Source: Yaniella flava (GTDB taxonomy: Bacteria > Actinomycetota > Actinomycetes > Actinomycetales > Micrococcaceae). From it: a stretch of DNA of 64,000 nt. Every line of letters starts with the position of its first letter. The first letter of the stretch is position 1. The position numbers and the translations under genes are program-made. Below, in pieces: positions 24,466-33,395 of the stretch. The stretch covers positions 1-64,000 of the forward strand of contig NZ_BAAAMN010000005.1 of NCBI RefSeq assembly GCF_039529295.1, read 5' to 3'. The notes below the pieces were generated by a model. It was given only the letters and a program-made list of their open reading frames with translations, ran no database searches and had not been told where the DNA came from.

Positions 24466-25811
24466 CTCGACGGAACTGGGTGCGACTCGATAACGCGTCC
24501 AACATTTTCCTGGCAGCCCGTAGCGAGACGGATTCCAAGGTGTTCCGTCTCAGTGCCCAGATGGATCACGAGGTGGATCCGCAGATGTTGCAGACCGCCT
24601 TGGACAGGACATACGACCGTTATCGGCTCTATCACGCGGTTCTTCGACGTGCCGTGTTTTGGTACTACCTGCAAGACAGTGATCTTCGCCCGTATGTCAC
24701 CGCCGATGACAAACCGACGTGCGCACCCATTTATGATGCGGATCGACGCGGGCTGCTGTTTCGGGTCATGCACCACGACGAACGCATCGTGTTAGAAGTC
24801 TTTCATGCACTGTCCGATGGTACCGGTGCCCTGTGGTTCCTGACGGATCTTGTCGCCGAATACCTCCGCGTGCGCTACCCGGAGCAACAACGGGCCCTGG
24901 AGAACACCGGACCCATCAACCTGGTGCCGCAATCGGGGCAGGTCGATGACGGGGCAACAGAGCACGAACTGGTCACCGACAGTTTCGCGCGCTACTTCCG
25001 GGGCCGCCGGGACAAACAACCCAACGAAACACCTACCGGCCCTCGAGCGGGGGGTGCCGCGAAGAAGGTGCACCGCGTCACCGGCACCCGCACTCCGGAC
25101 TTTCGCACTCGGGCTGTTGAACTCACGATGCCCGCCAAACAAGTGCTCGAGCTGGCGCGCGCCGAAAGTATCTCGCTGACGATGTACCTGACGGCACTGT
25201 TTTTCGAATCCATTCGGGTATCCTCGGATGGTTCGGACACCACCCGTACACTCTCGGCGTCGGTTCCAGTGAACTTACGTCAGTTCTTCCCCTCAACGTC
25301 ACCGCGAAATTTCTTCGCCACCGTTCGGGTCGAACACACCTACGGGCACGGAGCTGACGACGTCGGCTCCGTGGGTAGGCATTTGGATAGCCAATTTAGA
25401 CCAAAAGCAACCCCCGAAGCGCTAGAAAAGAAACTCCGCAGATTCATTCGGTTCGAAAAAATGCCATTGCTGCGGATCGTGCCCCGCCCGCTTAAAGATG
25501 TCATCCTGCGCGGCATTAACTGGGCCAGTAACCGCGGGCTCACCGTGGCCATGTCGAATCTGGGCCGTGTGAATCTCGGGGAGCCGGCTGATTCACACGT
25601 CCAACGCATGGCGTTTCAAGTCTCTGCGGTGAGACCGCAGCTCTCCGTCATGTCGCATGCAGGTCTGCTCACGGCAACGTTCACCTCCCCGTTCATCGAG
25701 ACCGATCACATCCGAGCATTCGTACGCTTGCTGACCGGCCAGGGGATCGATGTGCAGGTCGCGGCCGCACGGGTCACTGAGGCAGAGCTCGAACAGGAGA
25801 CAGACACATGA
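24462..25811 (+). CDS. Condensation-fold acyltransferase (alcohol acetyltransferase/PapA-like)
   Basis: 449 residues. The condensation-domain catalytic motif HxxxDG is FHALSDGTGAL near residue 112, and the second half contains LSASVPVNLRQFFPS, similar to the DFG-like latch region of such folds. The N-terminus (WVRLDNASNIFLAARSETDS) is a signature of the group annotated as alcohol acetyltransferase. The enzyme should transfer an acyl group from CoA or a carrier to an alcohol. It sits between the hydrolase and the DUF6320 protein with ATGA overlaps on both sides; this trio occurs elsewhere, notably in Firmicutes as I recall. Confidence 0.8.
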   Translation: MTRRNWVRLDNASNIFLAARSETDSKVFRLSAQMDHEVDPQMLQTALDRTYDRYRLYHAVLRRAVFWYYLQDSDLRPYVTADDKPTCAPIYDADRRGLLFRVMHHDERIVLEVFHALSDGTGALWFLTDLVAEYLRVRYPEQQRALENTGPINLVPQSGQVDDGATEHELVTDSFARYFRGRRDKQPNETPTGPRAGGAAKKVHRVTGTRTPDFRTRAVELTMPAKQVLELARAESISLTMYLTALFFESIRVSSDGSDTTRTLSASVPVNLRQFFPSTSPRNFFATVRVEHTYGHGADDVGSVGRHLDSQFRPKATPEALEKKLRRFIRFEKMPLLRIVPRPLKDVILRGINWASNRGLTVAMSNLGRVNLGEPADSHVQRMAFQVSAVRPQLSVMSHAGLLTATFTSPFIETDHIRAFVRLLTGQGIDVQVAAARVTEAELEQETDT

Positions 25812-26473
25812 GACGCTGCACTGAATGTGCCGCCGACATCGAGGGGACATGGACCCGCTGCCCCCTGTGTGATGCCACTGTCGTTGGGGAATCGGCTCGC
25901 AGCCCGTTTCCTGCAGTGCCCCTGACGTTTTCTCGGCGCCGCGTGTTGCGGATCCTGTTCCTCAGCTCGCTTGCCGTCATCGTTGCCTCATTTGCTGCCC
26001 AGCTTCTATTAGGGCGTGGCCCAGCGGAGTTTGGTGCCCTGCGTTCCGTGTGGCTGGGAGTTAGCGCCATGTGGCTCGTCGCGCTGACCGCTATACGTAA
26101 GCGTCATAATGTTGCCAAAAATACCGTCTACATTGTGGTGTTAGTGGGGGTGGTATGTGTCTACTGGGACTACCTGACCGGCTGGTACGGCTGGTCAATG
26201 AATTACGCTGTCCCCATCGTGTGCGCGTCGTCGGTCGTTGCCCTCCTGATCACCGTAAGAGTACTGCGGATGGAAGTCGGGGAGCACATCGTTTACAGCG
26301 GTCTGACGATTCTGCTGGGCCTGGTCCCGATCGGCTCGTTGATTTTCGGCTGGGTGACCAACCCGGTGCCTTCAGCAATTTGCGGTGGCATCAGCGTGGT
26401 CGCGCTGGTGCTGTTGCAGATCGCCCGCGGTGCAGAAGTCCGCCACGAGCTCGCAAAGCGTTTACATTTGTAA
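25808..26473 (+). CDS. DUF6320-like membrane protein with zinc ribbon
   Basis: 221 residues. The N-terminus MRRCTECAADI followed by CPLCD gives a CxxC...CxxC zinc ribbon. Six hydrophobic segments follow from about residue 45 to 210. This is the DUF6320 organisation, and it is the last gene of the hydrolase/acyltransferase cassette. A role as membrane anchor or exporter for the acylated product is plausible but unproven. Confidence 0.78.
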   Translation: MRRCTECAADIEGTWTRCPLCDATVVGESARSPFPAVPLTFSRRRVLRILFLSSLAVIVASFAAQLLLGRGPAEFGALRSVWLGVSAMWLVALTAIRKRHNVAKNTVYIVVLVGVVCVYWDYLTGWYGWSMNYAVPIVCASSVVALLITVRVLRMEVGEHIVYSGLTILLGLVPIGSLIFGWVTNPVPSAICGGISVVALVLLQIARGAEVRHELAKRLHL

Positions 26474-26747
26474 CCACAAAGATCCGAGCACTTCGCCAGT
26501 AAATCCGACGCCACACCTGGTCGAGCGTTCCATTGAGTACCCGACTAACTCGAATCATCGTGTTGGTGAGATACTGCAGCTGTGCGACACGTTGTGCATC
26601 GTAGGGCCAGTCATCTTGAACGCTACTCCCAGCGTTGCTATCCACCAAGAGTCTTGGGCATCGCGTGGGTCAGTTCAGTGAGTTCCTGTCAATCGAACAT
26701 CCTTGTGTAACGTTCATCTTGCTCACGGCGATCCCACAGCCGTCTTA
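26474..26747. other. No supported gene
   Basis: One minus-strand frame is open over about 80 codons (26391-26648) and reads through LQYLTNTMIRVSRVLNGTLD, but it overlaps the DUF6320 gene, has no ribosome-binding site and matches nothing. It may be a remnant. The remainder looks like plain spacer between convergent genes; no T-tailed hairpin seen. Confidence 0.3.
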
Positions 26748-27488
26748 TCAGTCCTGAACGGTGGGATTTCCTAGCGCCCTCAGTAGACGATCCTGGATGT
26801 GCGAATTGGTGGTTCTGTCGGCCCCGGCTTCAGCTGGTTGGTCGGCGTGCTGCGCAGTCTTGACAGGCCCAGCCTCATCGGTGGTTGATTTTGTCGCGAG
26901 CAACCGTTGCATGCCGACTCCTAAGAGGTCGTCGTCGACCAGGTCGGTGCCACCAAGGACGAGGAGCCCCGAACCTTGATCAAGGGCCGTCAGTAATGTG
27001 CCGAGCTGTTGCGGTGTTAATTCATCGTCCACGATCTGTGAATCGTGTGCCACCTGAGTGTATTGATCAACAACATCTTGCATTCGTTGTTGAAGTTCGG
27101 CGCTGAGTTCTTCGTCTCGCGCAGCGACGGCAATGAACTCAAGCGTTGCTAAAGCAAACCCGCGAATGACCTGGTCTAGTTCGGCCTCGTCTGCTGTCTC
27201 GAACACGTCTGCGGAAGATGTGTCGGGGCGCGGCGTATCTGCCGATCCTGTCGGTTGAGACCAGACGGTTTCAAGATTTGCATCCATGACGGCTAAGAAC
27301 AGCGCAGCCTTACCCGAAAAATTCGAATATACCGCGCCCTTGGAAAATCCGGCCTGACGAGCAATTCGCTCCAGATTTGCGGCGTGGTATCCCAGCTCGG
27401 CAAAAACTTCACGCGCCGCTTCGATAAGAGCAGCACGGGTCTGTTGCTGACGCTGTTGGCGAGATGGCGGTTCAGGCAAATCTGTCAT
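26748..27488 (-). CDS. TetR-family regulator
   Basis: 246 residues. The N-terminal DNA-binding domain (TRAALIEAAREVFAELGYHAANLERIARQAGFSKGAVYSNF region, residues 16-55) is canonical. The extra-long C-terminal part ends in a hydrophilic tail. It diverges from an ABC transporter operon across a 102-base region with a perfect palindrome at 27555-27570, so it is likely that operon's repressor. Confidence 0.86.
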   Translation of the reverse strand: MTDLPEPPSRQQRQQQTRAALIEAAREVFAELGYHAANLERIARQAGFSKGAVYSNFSGKAALFLAVMDANLETVWSQPTGSADTPRPDTSSADVFETADEAELDQVIRGFALATLEFIAVAARDEELSAELQQRMQDVVDQYTQVAHDSQIVDDELTPQQLGTLLTALDQGSGLLVLGGTDLVDDDLLGVGMQRLLATKSTTDEAGPVKTAQHADQPAEAGADRTTNSHIQDRLLRALGNPTVQD

Positions 27489-27554
27489 GCACCGATTCTA
27501 GGACAGAACCGTATGCAGCAATGCGTTGACATCCCCACAGTATCCACGTACCGT

Positions 27555-27570
27555 CAGTATCTGAATACTG
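27555..27570. promoter_or_regulatory. Palindromic operator candidate between TetR and ABC genes
   Basis: CAGTAT-CTGA-ATACTG is a perfect 6-bp inverted repeat with a 4-base centre, 20 bases before the ATPase start. CAGTATC also occurs upstream at about 27537, and GGTATCTGA follows at 27573, giving a cluster of half-sites. A TTGACA -35 at about 27523 precedes it. A TetR dimer site fits best. Confidence 0.6.
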
Positions 27571-27590
27571 TTGGTATCTGAGGATGTTGT

Positions 27591-28583
27591 ATGGATAACA
27601 CGCTTACTATCTCTGGTCTCACCCGACGCTTCGGCAAGGTCGTAGCTAACGACGATATTTCTCTACGCATTCGCCCCGGTGAGGTGGTCGGCTTGCTCGG
27701 TCATAACGGGGCAGGTAAGACGACGCTTGTTTCACAGTTGGTTGGGTTGCTGCGTCCTGATGCCGGATCGATTCACCTCGGTGATATAGATGCGGTAGCC
27801 CATCCTGCGGCCGCACGCCGACAGGTGGCGGTGCAATCTCAATCCCAAGCTCCGATCGACGGGCTGACACCCCGTGCAGCGATTGAAATTGCGTGTCGAC
27901 TGCGGGGACTTTCGGCTGCTGAGTCCAAGATGACCACAAAAGCCATTGCAGAAGAACTGAATATCGAGGGTTATCTGGACCGGCGCGCTTTGCCTGAGGG
28001 AGGCGGCCTGTCGGGAGGGATCCGGCGACTCACGTCATTCGCGATGGCCGCGGCTGCACCCACACCGCTACTGGTCCTTGATGAACCCACCAACGATGTG
28101 GACGCGGGGCGCCGAAGATTTCTCTGGAACGCCGTGCGGCGTCGGGCTGATGAAGGTGCCGGCGTACTGCTGGTAACACACAATGTCACCGAAGCCGAGC
28201 GGATCGTCGATGATCTCGTCATTCTTGACCGAGGAAAGGTCGTTGCCTCAGGATCACCTGCCCAGCTGCGGGGAACTGAAGATCATGATGTGCGGCTGGA
28301 GTTGCACTTGCCGTTCGCTGATGCCGATCCATTAGCATCCGAGACTCCCGCCGCAGGGATACCGCCGGTCAGATCTCAGGCACGGAGGGGCCGCCATCTC
28401 ATACTGAGGCTAGCCTCGGAGTACGCAGGTCAGGCTGTTGTATGGGCCAATGCTCTGCGAGCCACCGAGCAGATTACCGGGTACGGACTGGCTCCAACCA
28501 GTCTCGAAGACGCCTACCTGGCATATACCTCGGCAACTCATAATACGTACAGCTCATCGGAACAGGGTGACGTTCATGTCTAG
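27591..28583 (+). CDS. ABC exporter ATP-binding protein
   Basis: 330 residues. Walker A GHNGAGKTT, signature LSGGIRRLTSFA, Walker B LLVLDEPTNDVDAG and switch VTHNVTEAE are intact. The signature and D-loop vary from the usual GGQ...GLD but keep the key residues. Overlaps the permease gene by eight bases. Expected role: drug or lipid export under the divergent TetR. Confidence 0.84.
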   Translation: MDNTLTISGLTRRFGKVVANDDISLRIRPGEVVGLLGHNGAGKTTLVSQLVGLLRPDAGSIHLGDIDAVAHPAAARRQVAVQSQSQAPIDGLTPRAAIEIACRLRGLSAAESKMTTKAIAEELNIEGYLDRRALPEGGGLSGGIRRLTSFAMAAAAPTPLLVLDEPTNDVDAGRRRFLWNAVRRRADEGAGVLLVTHNVTEAERIVDDLVILDRGKVVASGSPAQLRGTEDHDVRLELHLPFADADPLASETPAAGIPPVRSQARRGRHLILRLASEYAGQAVVWANALRATEQITGYGLAPTSLEDAYLAYTSATHNTYSSSEQGDVHV

Positions 28584-29373
28584 GACAATCCAAGGCTCGG
28601 TGCAACAAGCTCAACGTGTTCGCCAGCTGCCACGAGCGAATCTGTGGGCGAGCTTCTCCGCGCTCATGAGATGGCAGCTGTTGCAGGTTGGAACAATGCT
28701 CCCTTTGATCGTGGTCGTGCAAGGCATGCTCGCAGCGGGGATTGTGGTCGGTTTTGGGTTTATCATCCCGGATATTACTGATGCCACAGCCCTGTTTTTA
28801 TCGACCGGCGCCCCAGCAATGCTGCTCTTGACCATTGGTCTGGTGTTAGTTCCGCAGGCTGTCGCTCGAATGCGGACGGATGGCACGTTTGAATTTATGC
28901 GGTCTCTTCCGGTTCCGAGGCTGCTGATGTTGGCAGTTGAGTTGACCGTCTGGTCAGCCATTGCCCTGCCCGGGGTGGCGATCGGAATTCTCGTTGCCCA
29001 ATTACGCTACGACCTGAGTCTTGCTATCGATTGGGGCGTCTTGATTGCTGCTGCAGTGTTGGTGACGGTCATGGCCACTGCCATAGGCTATGCCATTGCC
29101 GTGACGCTGCAACCCATGTTGGCCCAATTGATCAGCCAGGTACTCGTCTTTTTCGTCATGTTGTTTTCCCCGATCACTTTTCCGGCGTCACAGCTACCCG
29201 AATGGTTTCAAATCCTGCATGACTATCTTCCAATTCAGGCAGGTGCTGATCTATTGCGGGCCGGATTGGCGTCGCAGGTTTATGAAGCGGGGGCCCGCGA
29301 CGTCATAGTGTTATTTATTTGGTGTGTAGCAGGCGTCGCCATCACGCTCAGAGCGTTGATGCGTCGCAAGTAA
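28576..29373 (+). CDS. ABC-2 type exporter permease
   Basis: 265 residues from ATG 28576. Six membrane segments with the ABC-2 membrane domain signature; LFSPITFPASQLPEWFQILHDYLP is the conserved loop of NodJ/DrrB-like permeases before the fifth helix. Works with the ATPase encoded just upstream. Confidence 0.83.
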   Translation: MSRTIQGSVQQAQRVRQLPRANLWASFSALMRWQLLQVGTMLPLIVVVQGMLAAGIVVGFGFIIPDITDATALFLSTGAPAMLLLTIGLVLVPQAVARMRTDGTFEFMRSLPVPRLLMLAVELTVWSAIALPGVAIGILVAQLRYDLSLAIDWGVLIAAAVLVTVMATAIGYAIAVTLQPMLAQLISQVLVFFVMLFSPITFPASQLPEWFQILHDYLPIQAGADLLRAGLASQVYEAGARDVIVLFIWCVAGVAITLRALMRRK

Positions 29374-29487
29374 TGACGGCCCTGACAACGGTTCGGAGCC
29401 AAGTTGCTGCACCTCGCTGCGACGCAAGTATGGCGTCGGCTACAACGTGGAACGTAGGGTGGGCATTGCAATCCTGAGGAGGTTCAA

Positions 29488-30255
29488 ATGTCCAACATCA
29501 GTGCACTTGCCCAATCTCTCGCTGAACAACACGAATCCGGCGATGTACTCGTGATGCCAACCGTCTGGGACACCTGGAGCGCAGCGGTCGCTGCCGATGC
29601 GGGATTTAGTAGTCTGACTGTTGGAAGTCACTCGGTAGCAGATGCTGTCGGCAGCTCAGACGGTGAGAACATGGATTTCACCCACTACATCGAGGTCGTC
29701 AAAAAGATCGTCGAGTCCGTAGATGTTCCCGTGAGCGTTGATGTGGAATCCGGGTATGGACTGGCACCGTCTGAGTTGATTCAACGCTTGCTCGAGGTCG
29801 GTGTAGTAGGCGCCAACATCGAAGATGTGGTCCACCGTGACAATGGTCGTGTCCGTGATCGTGAGGAGCATGCTGACTATATTGCTCGCGCACGCGCTGC
29901 TGCGGACGACGCCGGGGTGCAGTTCGTCATTAACGGTCGCACCGATGCAGTGAAACTCGGTACCGATGTTTTCCCTGATCCACTGGAGGAAGCAGCAGAG
30001 CGGATCACACTGATGGAACAGGCTGGAGCCCGTGCGGTTTATCCTGTAGGCCTCTCCACTGCGGAGGAAATCACACGACTCGTGGAAGAAGTCTCGGTCC
30101 CAGTAAACGTAACAGCGCATCCCGTGGATGGTCACGGTGCTGGCGACTTCGCGGTGTTGAAGGGTCTGGGCGCCCGACGCATTACGTTCGGTCCGCTGTG
30201 GCAGAAATGGCTGTCAGCAGTTTCAACCGAACAGCTGTCACAATGGAAGAGCTAG
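29488..30255 (+). CDS. Isocitrate lyase / PEP mutase family protein
   Basis: 255 residues after AGGAGG. The TIM-barrel of the ICL/PEPM family is recognised from MPTVWDTWSA, VDVESGYG (metal site), ANIEDV and FVINGRTDA. The catalytic cysteine loop of true isocitrate lyase is missing and the protein is short, so it belongs to the oxaloacetate hydrolase / phosphonopyruvate-type group with undefined substrate. Three bases separate it from the PPK2 gene, which suggests co-transcription. Confidence 0.85.
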   Translation: MSNISALAQSLAEQHESGDVLVMPTVWDTWSAAVAADAGFSSLTVGSHSVADAVGSSDGENMDFTHYIEVVKKIVESVDVPVSVDVESGYGLAPSELIQRLLEVGVVGANIEDVVHRDNGRVRDREEHADYIARARAAADDAGVQFVINGRTDAVKLGTDVFPDPLEEAAERITLMEQAGARAVYPVGLSTAEEITRLVEEVSVPVNVTAHPVDGHGAGDFAVLKGLGARRITFGPLWQKWLSAVSTEQLSQWKS

Positions 30256-30258
30256 CCG

Positions 30259-31161
30259 GTGGCAGATACAACCAGCACAGAAGATTCATCTCGGCTTTTT
30301 CATGATGCCTTACGTACGTTCGGGTTCGACGACGGTACTTTGCGTCCGCTCACCAGATTAAATCGTCGGGCCACACCGGGTTTCGAAACGAAAAACGGTA
30401 AATCCAAGAGTAAATCTGCCGGGAAACAACGTTTCCAAAACAACACCGAGCGGCTCGAAGAGCTCCAAGAACTGTTCTTCGCCAATGCTCAAGCAGCAGG
30501 GTCGAAACGCTCAGTGCTCTTACTCTTCCAAGGTATGGATACCAGCGGCAAGGGAAGCACGATCAAGCGCATTCTGGGCTGCATGGACCCACAAGGTGTG
30601 CAGCAGGTTGGGTTCAAGAAACCTACCGATGAAGAACTTCAGCACGATTTCCTGTGGAGGATTCGCAAGCACACCCCGCAACCCGGCGAGATCGCCATAT
30701 TTGATCGTTCCCATTATGAGGATGTGCTGGTGCATCGCGTGGATAAGCTTGCGTCGCCGTCCGAGCTAAAGCGCCGCTACGGTGCTATTCGACAATTCGA
30801 AAAAGACCTGGCAAACGACGAGACCACAGTCCTCAAGATCATGCTGCACATCAGCCCTGAAGAGCAATACGAACGACTTTCAGACCGGTTAGACCGCCAC
30901 GATAAGCGTTGGAAATTCTCGCCAGCTGATATTGACTCCCGCGAGCAGTGGGACGAATATATGGAAGCGTATCAAATTGCCATTGAGGAAACCGATAAAA
31001 AGCACGCTCCGTGGTTTGTGATCCCGGCTGATCGGAAATGGTATGCGCGGCTTGCCGTGCAAGGGCTGCTCATTGAGACATTGGAGTCAATGACCTTGGA
31101 ATGGCCAGCGGCTTCGTTTGATATAGAGGAACAACGACGTCGGCTGGACGCAAGCCGGTAG
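30259..31161 (+). CDS. Polyphosphate kinase 2 family phosphotransferase
   Basis: 300 residues from GTG 30259. Walker A FQGMDTSGKGSTIK (about residue 90), Walker B FDRSHYEDVLVHRV (about 150) and the lid helix DRLDRHDKRWKFSPAD are typical of PPK2 (TIGR03709-type polyphosphate:nucleotide phosphotransferases). It uses polyphosphate to phosphorylate AMP or ADP, or the reverse, in energy and stress metabolism. Residue-level prediction of class I, II or III is not safe from sequence reading. Confidence 0.88.
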   Translation: MADTTSTEDSSRLFHDALRTFGFDDGTLRPLTRLNRRATPGFETKNGKSKSKSAGKQRFQNNTERLEELQELFFANAQAAGSKRSVLLLFQGMDTSGKGSTIKRILGCMDPQGVQQVGFKKPTDEELQHDFLWRIRKHTPQPGEIAIFDRSHYEDVLVHRVDKLASPSELKRRYGAIRQFEKDLANDETTVLKIMLHISPEEQYERLSDRLDRHDKRWKFSPADIDSREQWDEYMEAYQIAIEETDKKHAPWFVIPADRKWYARLAVQGLLIETLESMTLEWPAASFDIEEQRRRLDASR

Positions 31162-31206
31162 TGCCCTTGACTCGTAATCGACTAACTATTTGTGGACAAT
31201 AGTGCC

Positions 31207-32001
31207 ATGACAAACCAAAGCCACTGGCCCGGTGGGCCGCCACCACCGCCTCCAGAGACCACCAAAAAACGCAGGGGAGTCAATAGCAAAGAGACTCCCA
31301 GCTGGGGAACAGATCTCAAGCACACCGTCATTGGGGCTGTTGCGATGTCCGCGTTTTGGACGCTTCTGATGTTGCTCTCCGCGACCGGGATGATGAAAAC
31401 CGGCTCTAGGCACGTTATCGAGCCGGAACCACTATGGGCCGCCTTCCTTGCAGCAGGCGGCACGGTGGCATGGGGCTTCGGGCTGGTGAGTGCTAAACGC
31501 AATGACAACGGCTTCCGGCCCACCGGGCTGCCCAGCTTTCTTTTGTCGGCGGTCGTACTAGCGACCTTGATCCAGGCCATCCTGGTGTTGCTCTGGCCGC
31601 TAGTCGTCGACGAGATCGCCTTTGCTAATACAGCTTTCATTGCTTATGCGTCGGATCCTCAAGCATTTGTGCTCATTTCGGTATTTCTTCTAGCGTTGTA
31701 TGCCTGGACCACGACGTGCAGTCTCGGTTTTGCAACGGACCGTATAAGTACGAACCTCTTGGGCGTTCTTGGCATCTTTGTCGTAGGCGGCGTTGGCGTT
31801 TGGCGGGCGATCGTCATCTTTGGAAATCCACTGAATGAGTCCAGCATCGCTGTGTGGGCGGTCATCGCACTACTCGGCCTGATCCTCTTATGGGTTCTAG
31901 CTACTGTCACAATGAAGAAACAACAGGGGTCAAAACTCGGTCAGCCAAACGGGTACTTGGGTAACACCATGGTTTGGGATCGCTCGTCCAGAAAATATTA
32001 A
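31207..32001 (+). CDS. Six-helix membrane protein, unknown
   Basis: 264 residues from ATG 31207. A proline-rich, basic cytoplasmic N-terminus (PPPPPPETTKKRRG) precedes hydrophobic segments near residues 38-56, 72-92, 103-125, 143-162, 173-192 and 204-224. No family recognised. It stands alone in this direction after ppk2, with a normal spacer. Confidence 0.6.
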   Translation: MTNQSHWPGGPPPPPPETTKKRRGVNSKETPSWGTDLKHTVIGAVAMSAFWTLLMLLSATGMMKTGSRHVIEPEPLWAAFLAAGGTVAWGFGLVSAKRNDNGFRPTGLPSFLLSAVVLATLIQAILVLLWPLVVDEIAFANTAFIAYASDPQAFVLISVFLLALYAWTTTCSLGFATDRISTNLLGVLGIFVVGGVGVWRAIVIFGNPLNESSIAVWAVIALLGLILLWVLATVTMKKQQGSKLGQPNGYLGNTMVWDRSSRKY

Positions 32002-32048
32002 GCCCGACCTGACACCCTTGTTGTGAGGACGATGAAAAGGAGCACGAG

Positions 32049-32180
32049 ATGTTGAACTGGCTACTACGAGCCCGACGGATGCGCGGAGACGCCCGCGCTG
32101 CACAACGAGGTCCGAAGGCGATGGGAAAGCGTGCAGGCCGACGCGGTCTACAACGTCTTGTCCGGAACCTGTTTCGCTAG
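32049..32180 (+). CDS. Small basic protein (43 residues)
   Basis: MLNWLLRARRMRGDARAAQR starts a very arginine-rich 43-residue peptide (about 14 Arg/Lys). AAGGAG lies at correct spacing before the ATG. The pattern W/L-L-x-RA-x-R-x-x-x-DARA-x-x-RGP-x-A-x-x-KR resembles a small conserved actinobacterial family of unknown function that I recall from related genomes. It could bind RNA or the ribosome; nothing is proven. Confidence 0.6.
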   Translation: MLNWLLRARRMRGDARAAQRGPKAMGKRAGRRGLQRLVRNLFR

Positions 32181-32322
32181 GTCGAAGCAGCTCACATATT
32201 TCGACACGCCCATTCTTGGGATATTCCCAGACCGGTGCGGTGGTGCGCTAGAAAGCTCATAATAGGGGTGTTTTGCCCCTCACGTAGATTACAAGATGCT
32301 CGATGCGGGGTATCTTACGTAG

Positions 32323-33390
32323 ATGAATTCTGTGCGACATCGGCCTTACACTTTCATTATCATTGTGGCAATTCTTACCGGAGTTGCCGCAATTGCTGCC
32401 TCTCTACATACTGGCGTTCCGCTCCGGGACCCCGAAGGATTTTTGGGTCCCGCCTACATTCGGCTGCCGCTTCTCGCAGTCCTACTGTTCGGCGTGGGTC
32501 TCATTCCTGCCGCCATCCGTCGATGCGGTTGGCGAGCCATTCCGCGTGGCATAGTTGAAGTTGTCAAACAGGAATGGACCCTGAAGCGACTGCTCTACAT
32601 TGGCACGGGTCTCTTTGCGTTTTACCTGTGTTATGTCGGGTACCGAAACCTCAAGAGCGTCTTGCCGATCTACACGGATGGCGTGCTGTGGGACACCCAG
32701 CTTGCGCAACTCGACCGATGGATGTCTGGTGGTACGAACCCTGCGTTTGTGTTGCAGGATTTCTTCGGTGTGGGATTGACCGCTGAAGTGCTCTCGCTGT
32801 TCTACCTGGCGTACATGCCACTGATACCTCTGTCCATCGGTGTAGTACTGGTCATGTGTCGAAATCTCATTACCGGTGCTTGGTTCGTGACAGCTATCAG
32901 CCTCAACTGGGTTATGGGCACGATCAGCTACTACGCATTTCCCGCAGTGGGACCGATCTATCACCAGGAGCAGTATTACCAAGCCCTGCCTGAAACCGGT
33001 ACCAGTTCCCTGCAGGCTGCGCTGTGGGACAACCGGTTAGAGTTTTTGGCCGACCCCATCACGGCTGATGCGATACACGGTGTGGCCGCCTTCGCCTCAC
33101 TTCACTGCTCAGTGACCTTTGCAATGGCGTTATTCGCCCAGAGAGTTGCTTCGAATACGGCATTACGCTGGGCTGCCTGGATCTTCTTTGGTACAACGTT
33201 CATCGCCACCGTCTACTTTGGATGGCACTATTCGATCGACAGTATTGTTGGCGTGGTCATTGGCTGGGCATGCGTCGCTATCGGACAACGGGTCACCAGC
33301 AAGTACCCGTCTGGGAGTCGAGCGTCGAAGCCTAGCGTCGCAGATAGTGATGAAGTTGTTCCGAGTCCAGGATCCGCAGCGGTCTCATAA
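32323..33390 (+). CDS. PAP2-type phosphatase / inositol-phosphoryl transferase-like membrane protein
   Basis: 355 residues, with about eight membrane helices. The PAP2 phosphatase motifs are present late: FASLHCSVTFAMAL (serine/histidine motif C2-like, near residue 265) and GWHYSIDSIVG (C3 with catalytic His and Asp, near residue 303). The long N-terminal hydrophobic part and LSLFYLAYMPL segment resemble the PAP2_3 group that includes inositol phosphorylceramide synthase-like enzymes in actinobacteria. The C-terminal 25 residues are hydrophilic. Confidence 0.82.
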   Translation: MNSVRHRPYTFIIIVAILTGVAAIAASLHTGVPLRDPEGFLGPAYIRLPLLAVLLFGVGLIPAAIRRCGWRAIPRGIVEVVKQEWTLKRLLYIGTGLFAFYLCYVGYRNLKSVLPIYTDGVLWDTQLAQLDRWMSGGTNPAFVLQDFFGVGLTAEVLSLFYLAYMPLIPLSIGVVLVMCRNLITGAWFVTAISLNWVMGTISYYAFPAVGPIYHQEQYYQALPETGTSSLQAALWDNRLEFLADPITADAIHGVAAFASLHCSVTFAMALFAQRVASNTALRWAAWIFFGTTFIATVYFGWHYSIDSIVGVVIGWACVAIGQRVTSKYPSGSRASKPSVADSDEVVPSPGSAAVS

Positions 33391-33395
33391 CGTTG

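Noticed and set aside
29374..29487. Repeat GCTGCGACGCAAGTATGGCG near the lyase gene
   Set aside because: Only a short echo of the permease end (GCGTCGCAAGTAATG); likely coincidental.
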